From positions 434,001 to 498,000 of the forward strand of contig NZ_FOGS01000001.1 in NCBI RefSeq assembly GCF_900111305.1: DNA of 64,000 nucleotides, written 5' to 3'. The DNA comes from Vreelandella subterranea. GTDB taxonomy: Bacteria > Pseudomonadota > Gammaproteobacteria > Pseudomonadales > Halomonadaceae. Below the pieces are notes generated by a model. That model ran no database searches and was not told the DNA's origin. It saw only the letters and a list, made by a program, of their open reading frames with translations. A program made the position numbers and the translations under genes. This document shows positions 36,477-46,125 of this stretch, piece after piece; position 1 is the first letter of the stretch, and each line of letters begins with the position of its first letter.

Positions 36477-37732
36477 GAAAGCTCATCCTGCTGATTGTCG
36501 CCGGGCTAGCCGTTGGGGCGCTGTTTGGCCATCTGATGATGTCAGTGCCCGGCTACTGGCTGATACGCGTCGGAGACACCTCGGTACAAACCTCCTTCTG
36601 GTTTGGCCTTGTGCTGCTGCTGGCCGCCTTCCTGGTGCTGCATTTCATACTGCGCCTGCTAAGCGGCATGATTCGCCCGGTAGGCCGATTTCGTACCTGG
36701 AATAGCCGCGCCCGCAACCGCCGCGCCATGAAGCGTACCGTGCGCGGGCTGGTGGCCATGACCGAAGGGCGCTGGAAGCGCGCAGAGAAAACCCTGGTGA
36801 AAGCGGCGGATGATTCCAGCACGCCGCTGGTCAACTACCTCTCGGCGGCCCTGGCAGCGCACTATCAAGGCAACTACACCCAATCCCAGGAGCACATCAA
36901 TCAGGCCCAACTGACCACGGAAGGTGCCGATACCGCGATTGGCTTGATGCAGGCGCAATTACTGATCGACCGCCAGCAGCCTGAAGAAGCGCTGGCAATT
37001 CTTAACCGCCTGGACAAGCAGCTGTCGAATCACCCCCAAGTCCTCAAGCTGCTCAAGCAGGTCTTCCTGAGTGTCAACGACTGGGAAGGACTACGCCGCT
37101 TGATCCCCCGATTAGCCGCGCAAAAGCTGATTTCACAACAGGAGCGCGAGGAGCTCGAGTTCAAGGCGTACCGTGAGCTGATTATCTTCGAGGCCAAAAA
37201 CCCGAGCGATATCGAACGCGTGCGCAGCCTCTGGGCCGACATGCCCGACTACCTGCGCGGCAAGACAGAGCTCATCGTGCTGTACGCCGAAGCGCTGCTT
37301 CAGGCCAACGAAGACACCATTGCCGAACGGTTGCTCAACCACTCTCTCGACCATCACTGGGATGCCCGGCTTGTGAAGCGCTACGGGCTGCTCAACGTCG
37401 ACCCGTCGCGCCAGCTCGTCAAGGCCGAGAAATGGCTCCAGGAGCGGCCCAACGACCCCGAGCTGCTGCTCGCCTGCGGGCGTTTGTCACTACGTACCGG
37501 TAAATGGACCAAAGCGCAAGAGTACTTTGAGGCCAGCCAGCGCCAACGCCCCAGCGGTGTCGTCTGCGCCGAGCTTGCCCGCCTCTACGCCAGCCTCGGC
37601 GAGCATAACAAAAGCCAGCTGTACTACCGCCACAGCGTGGAAATGCTGGCCAAGTCGCTGCCGTCGTTGCCACAACCCAGCGATGCGAACGATAGTCAGC
37701 CGGACGGCAAACGGGCGAAGAAACGCGCCTGA
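36473..37732 (+). CDS. hemY: HemY family protein with TPR-like repeats
   Basis: This 419-residue inner-membrane protein has two N-terminal transmembrane segments (about 4-22 and 40-62), the HemY N-domain. A soluble helical repeat region (MTEGRWKRAEKTLVKAAD, LAAHYQGNYTQSQEHINQAQ, GKWTKAQEYFEASQ) follows, of TPR type. The gene is unrelated to the Bacillus oxidase of the same name. Exact role in haem synthesis is unknown. It ends the hemCDXY operon and is followed by a terminator hairpin. Confidence 0.92.
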   Translation: MRKLILLIVAGLAVGALFGHLMMSVPGYWLIRVGDTSVQTSFWFGLVLLLAAFLVLHFILRLLSGMIRPVGRFRTWNSRARNRRAMKRTVRGLVAMTEGRWKRAEKTLVKAADDSSTPLVNYLSAALAAHYQGNYTQSQEHINQAQLTTEGADTAIGLMQAQLLIDRQQPEEALAILNRLDKQLSNHPQVLKLLKQVFLSVNDWEGLRRLIPRLAAQKLISQQEREELEFKAYRELIIFEAKNPSDIERVRSLWADMPDYLRGKTELIVLYAEALLQANEDTIAERLLNHSLDHHWDARLVKRYGLLNVDPSRQLVKAEKWLQERPNDPELLLACGRLSLRTGKWTKAQEYFEASQRQRPSGVVCAELARLYASLGEHNKSQLYYRHSVEMLAKSLPSLPQPSDANDSQPDGKRAKKRA

Positions 37733-37766
37733 TGTCGTTGAGTTAACGGCTCTTCCCACCAACGAA

Positions 37767-37791
37767 ACAGGGTGCTCATCGAGCACCCTGT
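37767..37791. terminator. bidirectional terminator between hemY and aroQ
   Basis: An 11-bp perfect stem (ACAGGGTGCTC / GAGCACCCTGT) has a three-base loop. Outside it, AA/TT and CCAAC/GTTGG arms (from 37760 and to 37799) can extend the pairing over a two-base mismatch. It stands between convergent hemY and aroQ. T-runs are short, so the direction is unclear. Confidence 0.65.
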
Positions 37792-37821
37792 TCTGTTGGT
37801 AGGCCTGGCAGGTGCAATACC

Positions 37822-38265
37822 TTAACCATCGGATTCAATGATGGCGTCCAGCGCTACTTGGTAACCCTGCGTCCCAAGCCCCGCAATCACCCCGTCTGCC
37901 CGCAATGACACATAGGAGTGATGACGGAAGCTTTCTCGCTTGTGGACATTAGAAATATGCACCTCGATCACCTTGCCCTCAAAGGCATTGAGCGCATCCA
38001 GGATAGCGACAGAGGTATGGGTATAGGCCGCAGGGTTTATGATGATGGCCAACGTTCCATCAAGACGCGCCGCATGAATGGTGTCAATCAATTCGCCTTC
38101 GTGATTACTCTGAAAACAGTTAATGGCCCAGCCCGCCATGAGCGCTTTTTCACGCAAAGCGTTGTTCACATCGTCCAGCGTCTCGTAGCCGTAAACGTCT
38201 GGTTGACGTACTCCTAATAGATTTAGATTAGGTCCATGAAGCACCGTAACTTTTGGCTGGCTCAT
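37822..38265 (-). CDS. aroQ: type II 3-dehydroquinate dehydratase
   Basis: This 147-residue dodecameric shikimate-pathway enzyme has [18 protein letters not shown], the flexible lid with Arg and Tyr, plus [32 protein letters not shown] and [18 protein letters not shown] with catalytic His. Size and all signature blocks fit. No accB/accC follows on this strand, unlike the order in many gammaproteobacteria. Confidence 0.96.
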   Translation of the reverse strand: MSQPKVTVLHGPNLNLLGVRQPDVYGYETLDDVNNALREKALMAGWAINCFQSNHEGELIDTIHAARLDGTLAIIINPAAYTHTSVAILDALNAFEGKVIEVHISNVHKRESFRHHSYVSLRADGVIAGLGTQGYQVALDAIIESDG

Positions 38266-38305
38266 TAATTAATATCCTCTGTTAGCAACATCTGAACACA
38301 AGCAT

Positions 38306-39682
38306 TCACTCCGACAAACTGTCGCGCGCTGACTGCAATTGCGCAAGCGCCTGTTCTAGCGATGCCTGCTGGCGCTCGGCGTAGAGAGCGACTTCATCGA
38401 TCACCGGTACGCCCAGCGCCTGCTCGAACTGCTGCTGATTGGCCCCGCGCGCATAGCCGTCATGGCCTTTGTCGCCCAGGTTCGACTGGAAAATACCCGC
38501 CGCGCTGACCGGCAGAAAATCCTCATAAATCATCGGTGTGACCGTCAGCGCGCCTTGTGCCATTAACCGTTCCACGTCATCGTCATCGACCGGTTCTTCC
38601 ACTTGCGCACCGGGTACCGCGTGGTAGTGGAAAAACGCCAACCCGTCGCGACGCAGCGTCTCTTCGTCATCCGGAAAGGCCTCAAACGCCGCTGCCAAGC
38701 GGGCCTGGTGAGCGGCGTTATCCGCCTCCGCTGCCTGTTTCGCCTCGCCAAGCAAGCGGTCGTACAACGCGCGTCCAGCGTGGGTTAGCGCGATACCACG
38801 CTGCTCGATTTCACCAAAGCGTGCGGTGTGATGCCCCTGGGCGGCATCGGCAAACGAAATCGGCTCTTCCAGGGCCTTGAAGCTGGTTTGGCGCAGCAGA
38901 ATAGGGCAACGACGGCGCGGCGGCCCTTCGATGATCGCCTTGGGGTCAATACCCACCTGTGGCATACGCCGCTGCACCTCGTCGATATCCAGGGTACGCG
39001 GCGTCAGGTGGTTGATATGCGGGCCCTTGAAGCACACTACGTCCGCAATCAGCCGATGCTCCTGCTGCAAGCGCTGATAGGTCGCCAGGTCGACCGTGGC
39101 CTGTTCGTGCCAGCGAAACGTTTCCAATGCTTGATGGACAAACTGCTCAGCCTGTTCAGCGGTTAGCCCACCCTGGCGTTCAAAACGCTCTATCAGGGCT
39201 TCCGCCTGCGGGGTGACAATACGGCGTGCATCGAGAATCTCGCTGGCCTGCTGGCGCAGCTCGGGATCGTCGATCAGTTCCAGGCGCAGCAGGGAGGTGA
39301 ACACGCGGAAGGGGTTACGCGACAGCGCGGCATCGTCGACCGGGCGAAACGCCGTGGAATGGACCGGCACACCGGCTGCGGCCAAGTCATAGTAACCCAC
39401 GGGCTGCATGCCCATCACCGCGAACATGCGGCGAAGTAGCGAAAGCTCATTGGCAGTGCCAACGCGAATCGCCCCGTGACGCTCCACGCCGAGGCGCGCC
39501 AGGGCATTATCGGCGGCGAGCGTCTCGCGCAGCGTCGGCGACGCCGCCAGCACCTCTTCATTCACCGCCGCGACCAGCGACAGCAGGGCACTGTATTGGG
39601 GGACTTCCTGCTGGTACATGGCCGACATGGCCTTGGAAAATTGGTCGCGAATATCGTCGCTGCTGACGTGCGCTGCGCTCAT
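38306..39682 (-). CDS. hglS: 2-oxoadipate dioxygenase/decarboxylase (HglS/YdcJ, DUF1338)
   Basis: This 458-residue iron(II) enzyme turns 2-oxoadipate into D-2-hydroxyglutarate in lysine breakdown. The three metal ligands known from Pseudomonas putida HglS have clear counterparts: His69 (VERHGAIRVG), His225 (CFKGPHINHLTPR) and Glu293 (ARFGEIEQRG). Length matches. The ATG at 39682 has AAGGAGCGCACG before it. No other D-lysine catabolic gene is near. As an iron protein it is a conceivable target type for iron-sparing control, but no pairing was demonstrated. Confidence 0.88.
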   Translation of the reverse strand: MSAAHVSSDDIRDQFSKAMSAMYQQEVPQYSALLSLVAAVNEEVLAASPTLRETLAADNALARLGVERHGAIRVGTANELSLLRRMFAVMGMQPVGYYDLAAAGVPVHSTAFRPVDDAALSRNPFRVFTSLLRLELIDDPELRQQASEILDARRIVTPQAEALIERFERQGGLTAEQAEQFVHQALETFRWHEQATVDLATYQRLQQEHRLIADVVCFKGPHINHLTPRTLDIDEVQRRMPQVGIDPKAIIEGPPRRRCPILLRQTSFKALEEPISFADAAQGHHTARFGEIEQRGIALTHAGRALYDRLLGEAKQAAEADNAAHQARLAAAFEAFPDDEETLRRDGLAFFHYHAVPGAQVEEPVDDDDVERLMAQGALTVTPMIYEDFLPVSAAGIFQSNLGDKGHDGYARGANQQQFEQALGVPVIDEVALYAERQQASLEQALAQLQSARDSLSE

Positions 39683-39868
39683 CGTGCGCTCCTTGATCAT
39701 AAAGCCTGGGTAGATAGTAACGCGCCTGTTACGCCGACAATTGCATATTTTCTTCCCATAGCTTCATCAAAATGCCATCCGTGCTTGTCCAGCCCCAACA
39801 AGCGTTGGCAGCGTCACTTGTCCGACTGTTACATTAAGCGCCATCTTTCTCGAGACTGACTCAATACC

Positions 39869-40723
39869 ATGACGTGCCCGCTCTATATCGGCTTGCCCAT
39901 GTGGTCCAACCAGGATTGGTCGGGCACGCTTTATCCGCGTTACGCCAAAACCGACCTGCTCAGCGATTATGCGGCGGTGTTTTCCAGCGTCGAAGGCAAT
40001 ACCACCTTTTACAGCGGCACACCCAAGCCGGAGACGATCGCGGGCTGGGCACGCCAGGCGCCCGCAAACTTTCGTTTTTGCTTTAAGCTTCCCGCCAGCG
40101 TTACCCACGATCAGCGCTTAACGCGCCTGGAAGAGGCCTGGGGCTTTCTAGACGCCCTTGCCCCGCTTCACGATCGCTTAGGCCCTACCATGGTTCAGTT
40201 GCCCCGCGATTTTGGCCCCGATGAATTACCCCAGTTGGAAGCGCTGCTCGCCGCCTGGCCTGCGCATCTAGCCTGTGCCGTGGAAGTGCGTCACCCTGAT
40301 TTTTTCCACAAGGGCGCCGCCGAGAAAGCCCTTAACCGATTGTTGATAACTTATCGGGCGAACCGTGTGATGCTCGACGTGCGTCCGCTGTTTTCGACCC
40401 CGGCAAACGATCACCCTGGCCTGGCCCACGCCCAGCAGGAAAAGCCGAAACTCCCGTTACACGTGCTTTCAACAGCGAATCACCCTGTGATTCGCTTTAT
40501 TGGCCATGTTGACAAAGCCATCAATGTTGGCTACTTCGATGCTTGGAAATCCCGCCTTGCCCTGTGGATAAATCAGGGGAAAACCCCTTTCTTATTTGTG
40601 CATACCGCGGATAATCGCGAGTCCCCGACACTCGCTCGTCAGCTCTATAACGACCTTCAGGAGACGACGCCACTGCCACCGCTTGGCCCCTTTGCCCATG
40701 AAAAGCAGAGCCAACTGTTTTGA
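39869..40723 (+). CDS. DUF72 family protein (YecE-like)
   Basis: This 284-residue protein has a TIM-barrel-like DUF72 fold. It has YIGLPMWSNQDWSGTLYP at the N-terminus, FSSVEGNTTFYSGTPKPETIAGW, FRFCFKLPASVTHDQRL, AVEVRHPDFF and the terminal VHTADNRESPTLARQLY. Function unknown across the family. It is divergent from hglS, with 186 bases between the starts. Confidence 0.9.
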   Translation: MTCPLYIGLPMWSNQDWSGTLYPRYAKTDLLSDYAAVFSSVEGNTTFYSGTPKPETIAGWARQAPANFRFCFKLPASVTHDQRLTRLEEAWGFLDALAPLHDRLGPTMVQLPRDFGPDELPQLEALLAAWPAHLACAVEVRHPDFFHKGAAEKALNRLLITYRANRVMLDVRPLFSTPANDHPGLAHAQQEKPKLPLHVLSTANHPVIRFIGHVDKAINVGYFDAWKSRLALWINQGKTPFLFVHTADNRESPTLARQLYNDLQETTPLPPLGPFAHEKQSQLF

Positions 40724-40885
40724 CCTGGCTTTTTAGCGGTGCTGACTGGCATGCACGGCACTGATCGGATAAATTGCGCATACTTTTGAAAACGACACCG
40801 GCAATTTTCTGTCAGTGGCTTTTTCGAATAACGGTGCAACGCGCCGACAACGACTTATTACAATCAATTTTTCAACAGGTGATGT

Positions 40886-42229
40886 ATGGCAAAACTTGCA
40901 CATGCGCAGTGGTCATCCAAGATGGCCTTTGTGCTGGCCGCCGCAGGCTCGGCGGTTGGCCTGGGCAATATTTGGCGCTTCTCTTATTTGGTGGGCGAAA
41001 GCGGTGGCGCAGCCTTCGTACTGGTCTATCTTGCCTGCGTGGCATTGGTGGGCGTGCCCATCTTGCTTTCCGAGTGGATGATCGGTCGACGCGGGCAGAA
41101 AAACCCTATCGACAGCATGAAAGAACTGGCCAGCCAAAGCGGCAAGTCCAAGGGTTGGGCGCTGGTCGGTATCAGCGGCGTCCTCGCCGGTTTCCTGATC
41201 CTGTCGTTCTACAGCGTGATTGGTGGCTGGTCGCTCAACTACACGCTGAGCTCGGTCATGGGCACCTTCAGCGGCCAGGATGCCGACAGCATAGGCGCGA
41301 TCTTTAACGGCATGCTGGCCAACCCCGGCACGCTGCTGCTGTGGCACAGCGCCTTCATGCTGCTGGTCATCGGCATTGTGGCCCGCGGCGTGACCAAGGG
41401 GCTGGAGAGTGCCGTGCGCTCACTGATGCCTGCCCTGATCATCTTGATGCTGATCCTCGTGGGTTACGGCATGACCACCGGCCACTTCGGTGAAACGCTG
41501 GCCTTCATGTTCAGCCCTGACTGGAGTGCGCTGAATGGCGGCGTGGTGCTGGCCGCCATGGGTCAGGCGTTCTTCACGCTTTCACTGGGCATGGGCATCA
41601 TGATGGCCTACGGCTCGTACCTGGGCGAAGACGTCAACCTGCTGAGCACGGCACGCACGGTCATCATCATTGATACCGCCATCGCGTTGCTGGCCGGTTT
41701 GGCAATTTTCCCCATCGTATTTGCCAACGGCCTGAGCGCTGGCGAAGGGCCGGGACTTATCTTCGTCACCCTGCCGATCGCGTTTGGCAACATGACCGGC
41801 GGCGTCATTCTGGGGCTGATGTTCTTCCTGCTGCTGACCTTTGCCGCGCTGACCTCGGCCATTTCGTTGCTCGAACCCACCGTCGAGATGCTTGAAGAGC
41901 GCACCTCGCTGTCACGGGTTCCGGCGACCTTGGTCAGCGGCATTGTCATATGGCTGTTGGGTATCGCGGCGCTGCTGTCGTTCAACCTGTGGTCAGATGT
42001 ATTGTTCTTCGGGCTGAACATCTTCGACTTGCTGGATACCTTCACCGCGAAGATTCTGCTGCCGCTCACCGGCCTTGGCGCCGTTGTGTTTGTCGCATGG
42101 TGCCTGGATCGCAAGAGCGTCGAGCAGGAACTGGCACTGTCCGGTACAGGGCTCAGCGTATGGAACATCGTCGCGCGCTTTATCGCACCGATTGGCGTTA
42201 TCGTGGTGTTCCTGGCGGGTATTCTTTAA
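40886..42229 (+). CDS. sodium-dependent transporter, NSS/SNF family
   Basis: This 447-residue protein has 11-12 transmembrane segments. The N-terminal WSSKMAFVLAAAGSAVGLGNIWRFSYLVGESGG contains the unwound helix-1 sodium and substrate site of the LeuT family. GQAFFTLSLGMGIMMAYGSYLG is the helix-6 counterpart, and FAALTSAISLLEPTVEMLEE follows. Substrates are amino acids or related amines, not identifiable here. After the stop, GCTTGGC/GCCAAGC (42239-42267) could form a weak hairpin. Confidence 0.92.
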   Translation: MAKLAHAQWSSKMAFVLAAAGSAVGLGNIWRFSYLVGESGGAAFVLVYLACVALVGVPILLSEWMIGRRGQKNPIDSMKELASQSGKSKGWALVGISGVLAGFLILSFYSVIGGWSLNYTLSSVMGTFSGQDADSIGAIFNGMLANPGTLLLWHSAFMLLVIGIVARGVTKGLESAVRSLMPALIILMLILVGYGMTTGHFGETLAFMFSPDWSALNGGVVLAAMGQAFFTLSLGMGIMMAYGSYLGEDVNLLSTARTVIIIDTAIALLAGLAIFPIVFANGLSAGEGPGLIFVTLPIAFGNMTGGVILGLMFFLLLTFAALTSAISLLEPTVEMLEERTSLSRVPATLVSGIVIWLLGIAALLSFNLWSDVLFFGLNIFDLLDTFTAKILLPLTGLGAVVFVAWCLDRKSVEQELALSGTGLSVWNIVARFIAPIGVIVVFLAGIL

Positions 42230-42339
42230 ATCGGCTCAGCTTGGCACTGCGCTTTGCAGAGCCAAGCGCCTATGAGGATGCTTTAAACGGCGAGGCCTCA
42301 CGTCAGGCATCGCCGTTGGGCACCTTTCTCAGTGCCGTA

Positions 42340-42558
42340 TCAGTGCAGTTCGCTCTCTTGCCGTTCGTCTTCGTCCGGCAAGGGGGCAATATCCCGCGAC
42401 AGCGCTTGAAACTCCCGATGCAGCTCGATCCCCCGCCGTGCGCGTAGGTTGCGCTGCGCGGCACTCCGCCGACGCTGGGCGTGTTCGTCCACTTCCATGC
42501 TCATGAAAATATCGAGCAGTTCGCTCTTGACCGAGGTGATGCGTTCGACATTACGCAT
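42340..42558 (-). CDS. small charged protein of unknown function
   Basis: This 72-residue protein has no signal or membrane segment. The middle is basic (HAQRRRSAAQRNLRARRGIE) and the end acidic (PLPDEDERQESELH). The layout somewhat resembles short Pseudomonas proteins called the PA3496 family, but the similarity is too vague to name it. A strong GGAGG stands about ten bases before the ATG, which supports translation. It converges on the NSS transporter gene and is followed upstream by the hexR promoter region. Confidence 0.65.
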   Translation of the reverse strand: MRNVERITSVKSELLDIFMSMEVDEHAQRRRSAAQRNLRARRGIELHREFQALSRDIAPLPDEDERQESELH

Positions 42559-42771
42559 GATCGACGTTCCTCCAGGTGAATATGCCTACGTCCACCTGCA
42601 TCCGTGACGACTGTTAGATGATGCAGTGCGGCACTTCAGTTTTTACTATAACCTACTTGACAAAATGATGACCACTTAGAAAAAAGAGTCGTCTAACGCC
42701 ACCCCAACGGTGGCTGCATGCTTTGCTTGCCCATATAGTGAGCTACTCGGCTTTATTTTAAGGAGCTAAAC

Positions 42772-43626
42772 GTGAGTCGCGCCCTGTTCGATGAAATGAG
42801 ACGCCGCATGGAGCACTTTCGCCGCTCCGAGCAGAAAGTGGCGCGGTTTGTACTGCGCAATCCCGAGGAAGTGATCCATATGCGGATCGTCGACCTTGCC
42901 ACCGAGGCAAAGGTCAGCGAACCCACGGTAGTGCGCTTCTGCCGTGCCCTGGGCTGCAATGGCTTCCAGGACTTTAAACTCCAGCTCGCCCAGATGCTGG
43001 CCACCGGCAGCCAGTTTGCCCAGTTCTCGATGAACGATAGCGATTCCGTCGCCGAGTTCTCCCACAGCATTTTCGATTCGACGGTGGGCACCCTGCTGTC
43101 GGTACGGGACCGCCTGGATAACGATGCCCTGGGCCGCGCGGTCAATGCCCTGGCGATGGCCAACCGCGTCGAGTTTTACGGTTTCGGCGCCTCAGGGGCG
43201 GTGGCCTTCGACGCCCAGCACAAGTTTTTCCGCCTGCAGATTTCCACCTCGGCCTATGCCGACCCTCATATGCAGAACATGTCGGCGGTGACGCTCAAGG
43301 AAGGCGATGTGGTGGTCGCCATTTCGCAAACCGGGCGCACCAAGGCGCTGGTGGCAAGCGTACGCCTGGCCAGGGAAGCGGGGGCGACGGTGATTGGCCT
43401 GTGCCCCAGCGACTCACCGCTGGCGGAAGAGGTCACGCTGCCGCTGTATATTGACGTGCACGAAGACACCGAAATCTACACGCCGATGAGCTCGCGTATC
43501 GCCCACCTGGTCCTGGTCGACGTGCTCGCGGTGGGCGTGGCCAAGACCCGCGGCCCCAAACTCGCCGAGCAGCTCAAGTCGGTGAAGAAGAGCCTTAACT
43601 CGCTGCGTTTCCCGGAAGACTCCTAA
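42772..43626 (+). CDS. hexR: RpiR-family transcriptional regulator HexR
   Basis: This 284-residue regulator has an N-terminal HTH domain (1-77, VDLATEAKVSEPTVVRFCRALGCNGFQDFK). A SIS sugar-phosphate-binding domain (about 120-260, FYGFGASGAVAFDAQHKFFR; VAISQTGRTKALVASV) follows. It matches HexR, the KDPG-responsive repressor of Entner-Doudoroff and central carbon genes. Start GTG with AAGGAG six bases upstream. No zwf, pgl, edd or eda gene is next to it, unlike in Pseudomonas. Confidence 0.9.
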   Translation: MSRALFDEMRRRMEHFRRSEQKVARFVLRNPEEVIHMRIVDLATEAKVSEPTVVRFCRALGCNGFQDFKLQLAQMLATGSQFAQFSMNDSDSVAEFSHSIFDSTVGTLLSVRDRLDNDALGRAVNALAMANRVEFYGFGASGAVAFDAQHKFFRLQISTSAYADPHMQNMSAVTLKEGDVVVAISQTGRTKALVASVRLAREAGATVIGLCPSDSPLAEEVTLPLYIDVHEDTEIYTPMSSRIAHLVLVDVLAVGVAKTRGPKLAEQLKSVKKSLNSLRFPEDS

Positions 43627-43633
43627 CCCATGT

Positions 43634-43770
43634 CCGAGGGCAGGTTGAAGCGAGGGTTTTTCGCCATGGCCGGAAAATATTCCCGACATTTCCGGCATCC
43701 ATGGCGGTCAGATGGCGAAAGTAGCGCCCAGGGATGGGTTCACAGCGCCCTCGCGGAGACCTGCCCTCGG
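43634..43770. repeat. 137-base nested inverted repeat between hexR and uvrD
   Basis: Four arms pair in register. CCGAGGGCAGGT (43634-43645) pairs with 43759-43770, GCGAGGG (43650-43656) with 43748-43754, TTTCGCCAT (43659-43667) with 43712-43720, and GCCGGAAA (43669-43676) with 43689-43696. The loop is 12 bases. The result is one long, bulged stem. It has no T-run, so it is not an ordinary terminator. It could be a miniature inverted-repeat element or a structured RNA. No target duplication is visible at its ends. Confidence 0.7.
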
Positions 43771-43863
43771 CACTGAGTCGTGCAAATGCCATGCCTGTAT
43801 ACACAGCCAGTTCATTGGCTGTGCTAAACTGACGGCCCATTTTTCGACCCGGCAGCGGCTTAT

Positions 43864-46062
43864 ATGGACGACGTCACGGCGATACTCGATCAGCTTAACT
43901 CCGACCAGCGCGAAGCGGTCAGCGCCCCTCAAGGTAATCTGTTGGTACTGGCGGGCGCGGGCTCGGGCAAAACCCGCGTGCTGGTGCACCGTATCGCCTG
44001 GCTGATGCAGGCCGAGGGCCTGTCGCCCTACGCGCTGCTGGCCGTGACCTTTACCAACAAGGCCGCACGCGAGATGCGTACCCGGCTGGAAGCGCTGCTG
44101 GGGTTGTCGTTGCGCCACGTATGGGTGGGCACCTTCCACTCGATTTCCCACCGCCTGCTGCGCACCCACTGGCAGGACGCGCGGCTGCCGCAACACTTCC
44201 AGATCATCGATGCCGACGACCAGCTCCGCCTGGTAAAACGCCTGCTGAAAGACTATGCCATCGACGACGAACGGTTTCCGCCGCGCCAGGTACAGCATTT
44301 CATTTCCGGCTGTAAGGAAGAAGGCCTGCGCCCGCATCAGGTCAATGTGGACGGCGATGGCTATCTGGGCCAGATGGTCGAACTCTACGAACGTTACCAG
44401 CTGACCTGCGAACGCGGCGGGCTGGTCGATTTCGGCGAGTTACTGCTCAGAAGCCTGGAACTGCTGCGCGACAACCCCGCCCTGCTGGCCCATTACCGCG
44501 AGCGCTTCGGCCACCTGCTGGTCGACGAGTTTCAGGACACCAATACGCTCCAGTATGCCTGGCTGAAACTGCTCACCGGCATGCAGACGCCGATGACCGT
44601 GGTCGGCGACGACGACCAGTCGATCTACGGCTGGCGCGGGGCCAAGGTCGAAAACATCCGCCGCTTCGAGCAGGAGTTCCCCGAGACCCGGACGGTCCGC
44701 CTTGAGCAGAACTACCGCTCCACCAGCGCGATTCTCGATGCCGCCAACGCCTTGATCAGTCATAACAGCCAGCGCATGGGCAAACAGCTGTGGACCGACG
44801 GCGTCGAAGGCGACCCCATCTCCGTCTACGCCGGTTTTAACGACCTCGAAGAAGCGCGTTTTATCGTCGACACCATCAAGGAAAAAGTCGACGAAGGCCT
44901 CAACCGGCGCGATATGGCGATTCTCTACCGTTCCAATGCCCAGTCACGGCTGCTGGAAGAGACGCTGATACGCCAGGGCATGCCCTATCGTATCTACGGC
45001 GGGCACCGTTTCTACGAACGCCTGGAAATCAAGAATGCCCTGGCCTATCTGCGCCTGTTACTCAATCGCGATGACGATGCGTCCCTTGAACGGGTGATCA
45101 ACGTGCCCACCCGCGGCATTGGTACCCGCACGGTGGAAATCGTCCGCCTGCGCGCCCGGGAAAATAACATCCCGCTATGGCAGGCGCTGCACGACGCGAT
45201 CAACGACGGCACGCTGAAAGGCCGCGCGGGCAACGCGGTGCAGGCGTTTGCCAACCTGATCGAGCAGCTGGATAACGACGCCGCCGGGCTGCCACTGCAC
45301 GACATCATTGACCACGTGACCGCCAAAACGGGTCTGATCGAACATCATAAAAGCGAACGCGGCGAAAAAGGCCAGGCACGGGTCGAAAACCTCGAAGAGC
45401 TGGTCAACGCCGCCCGGGCCTTCACCCACGGTGATGCCTTCGAGACCCCGGAAGCCGGTGAGGGCATGGCAGCGCTGGAAGCGTTTTTATCCGAAGCGGC
45501 ACTCAACGCCGGTGACCACGAGGCCGAGGAGTTTGAAGACAGCGTGCAATTGATGACGCTGCACTCGGCGAAGGGCCTGGAATTCCCCGTGGTATTTATT
45601 GCGGGTGTCGAGGAAGGGCTGTTCCCGCACAAGATGTCGCTGGAAGAGCCGGGCAGACTCGAGGAAGAGCGTCGGCTGTGTTATGTGGGCGTGACCCGCG
45701 CGATGCAGAAGCTTTACCTCACCCACGCCGAAACCCGCCGTCTGCATGGCAAGGAGGTGTTTCCGCGCCCGTCGCGCTTTCTGCGCGAACTGCCCCCGCA
45801 CCTGCTCGAGGAAGTGCGCCTGCGCGGGCATGTTTCCCGTCCGGTCACTGCCTCACGCACCTCCTTTGCCCAGCAAAGCGTCGAGGGCAGCGACGACCTG
45901 CCCAGCCTGCATGTTGGCCAGGGGGTAGAACACCCGGTCTTCGGTGAAGGCATCATCCTTAATGCGGAAGGCGAAGGTGCCCGCGCCCGTGTCCAGGTCA
46001 GCTTTGAAGGCGAGGGCGTTAAATGGCTGGTGCTGGGCTTTGCCAAGCTGACGCCGCTTTAA
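43864..46062 (+). CDS. uvrD: UvrD-type DNA helicase II
   Basis: This 732-residue superfamily 1A helicase serves mismatch and nucleotide excision repair. Motifs: I GAGSGKTRVL (31-40), Ia TFTNKAAREMRTRL, II LLVDEFQDTN, III VVGDDDQSIYGWRGA, IV QNYRSTSAILDAAN, V MTLHSAKGLEFPVVFIAG and VI EERRLCYVGVTRAMQKLYL. The C-terminal tail (GQGVEHPVFGEGIILNAEGEG) is the Tudor-like domain typical of UvrD rather than Rep. The ATG lies after the long hairpin described at 43634. Confidence 0.95.
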   Translation: MDDVTAILDQLNSDQREAVSAPQGNLLVLAGAGSGKTRVLVHRIAWLMQAEGLSPYALLAVTFTNKAAREMRTRLEALLGLSLRHVWVGTFHSISHRLLRTHWQDARLPQHFQIIDADDQLRLVKRLLKDYAIDDERFPPRQVQHFISGCKEEGLRPHQVNVDGDGYLGQMVELYERYQLTCERGGLVDFGELLLRSLELLRDNPALLAHYRERFGHLLVDEFQDTNTLQYAWLKLLTGMQTPMTVVGDDDQSIYGWRGAKVENIRRFEQEFPETRTVRLEQNYRSTSAILDAANALISHNSQRMGKQLWTDGVEGDPISVYAGFNDLEEARFIVDTIKEKVDEGLNRRDMAILYRSNAQSRLLEETLIRQGMPYRIYGGHRFYERLEIKNALAYLRLLLNRDDDASLERVINVPTRGIGTRTVEIVRLRARENNIPLWQALHDAINDGTLKGRAGNAVQAFANLIEQLDNDAAGLPLHDIIDHVTAKTGLIEHHKSERGEKGQARVENLEELVNAARAFTHGDAFETPEAGEGMAALEAFLSEAALNAGDHEAEEFEDSVQLMTLHSAKGLEFPVVFIAGVEEGLFPHKMSLEEPGRLEEERRLCYVGVTRAMQKLYLTHAETRRLHGKEVFPRPSRFLRELPPHLLEEVRLRGHVSRPVTASRTSFAQQSVEGSDDLPSLHVGQGVEHPVFGEGIILNAEGEGARARVQVSFEGEGVKWLVLGFAKLTPL

Positions 46063-46125
46063 ACGACTCGTGACGCACCCCTTTCGTATCTTGGCTTGCG
46101 CCCCTACTGCCCCAAAGAGAGCCTT

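Noticed and set aside
42657..42690. TTGACA upstream of hexR as a -35 element
   Set aside because: At 17 bases the next hexamer is A-rich (AAAAAA) with no credible -10, so a promoter could not be supported.
43634..43770. Long inverted repeat as an ordinary terminator of hexR
   Set aside because: No T-run follows either strand of the stem and the span is too long, so it is listed as a repeat instead.
46063..46125. Pho box expected before psiE
   Set aside because: No pair of CTGTCAT-like repeats with 11-base spacing is present in this stretch.
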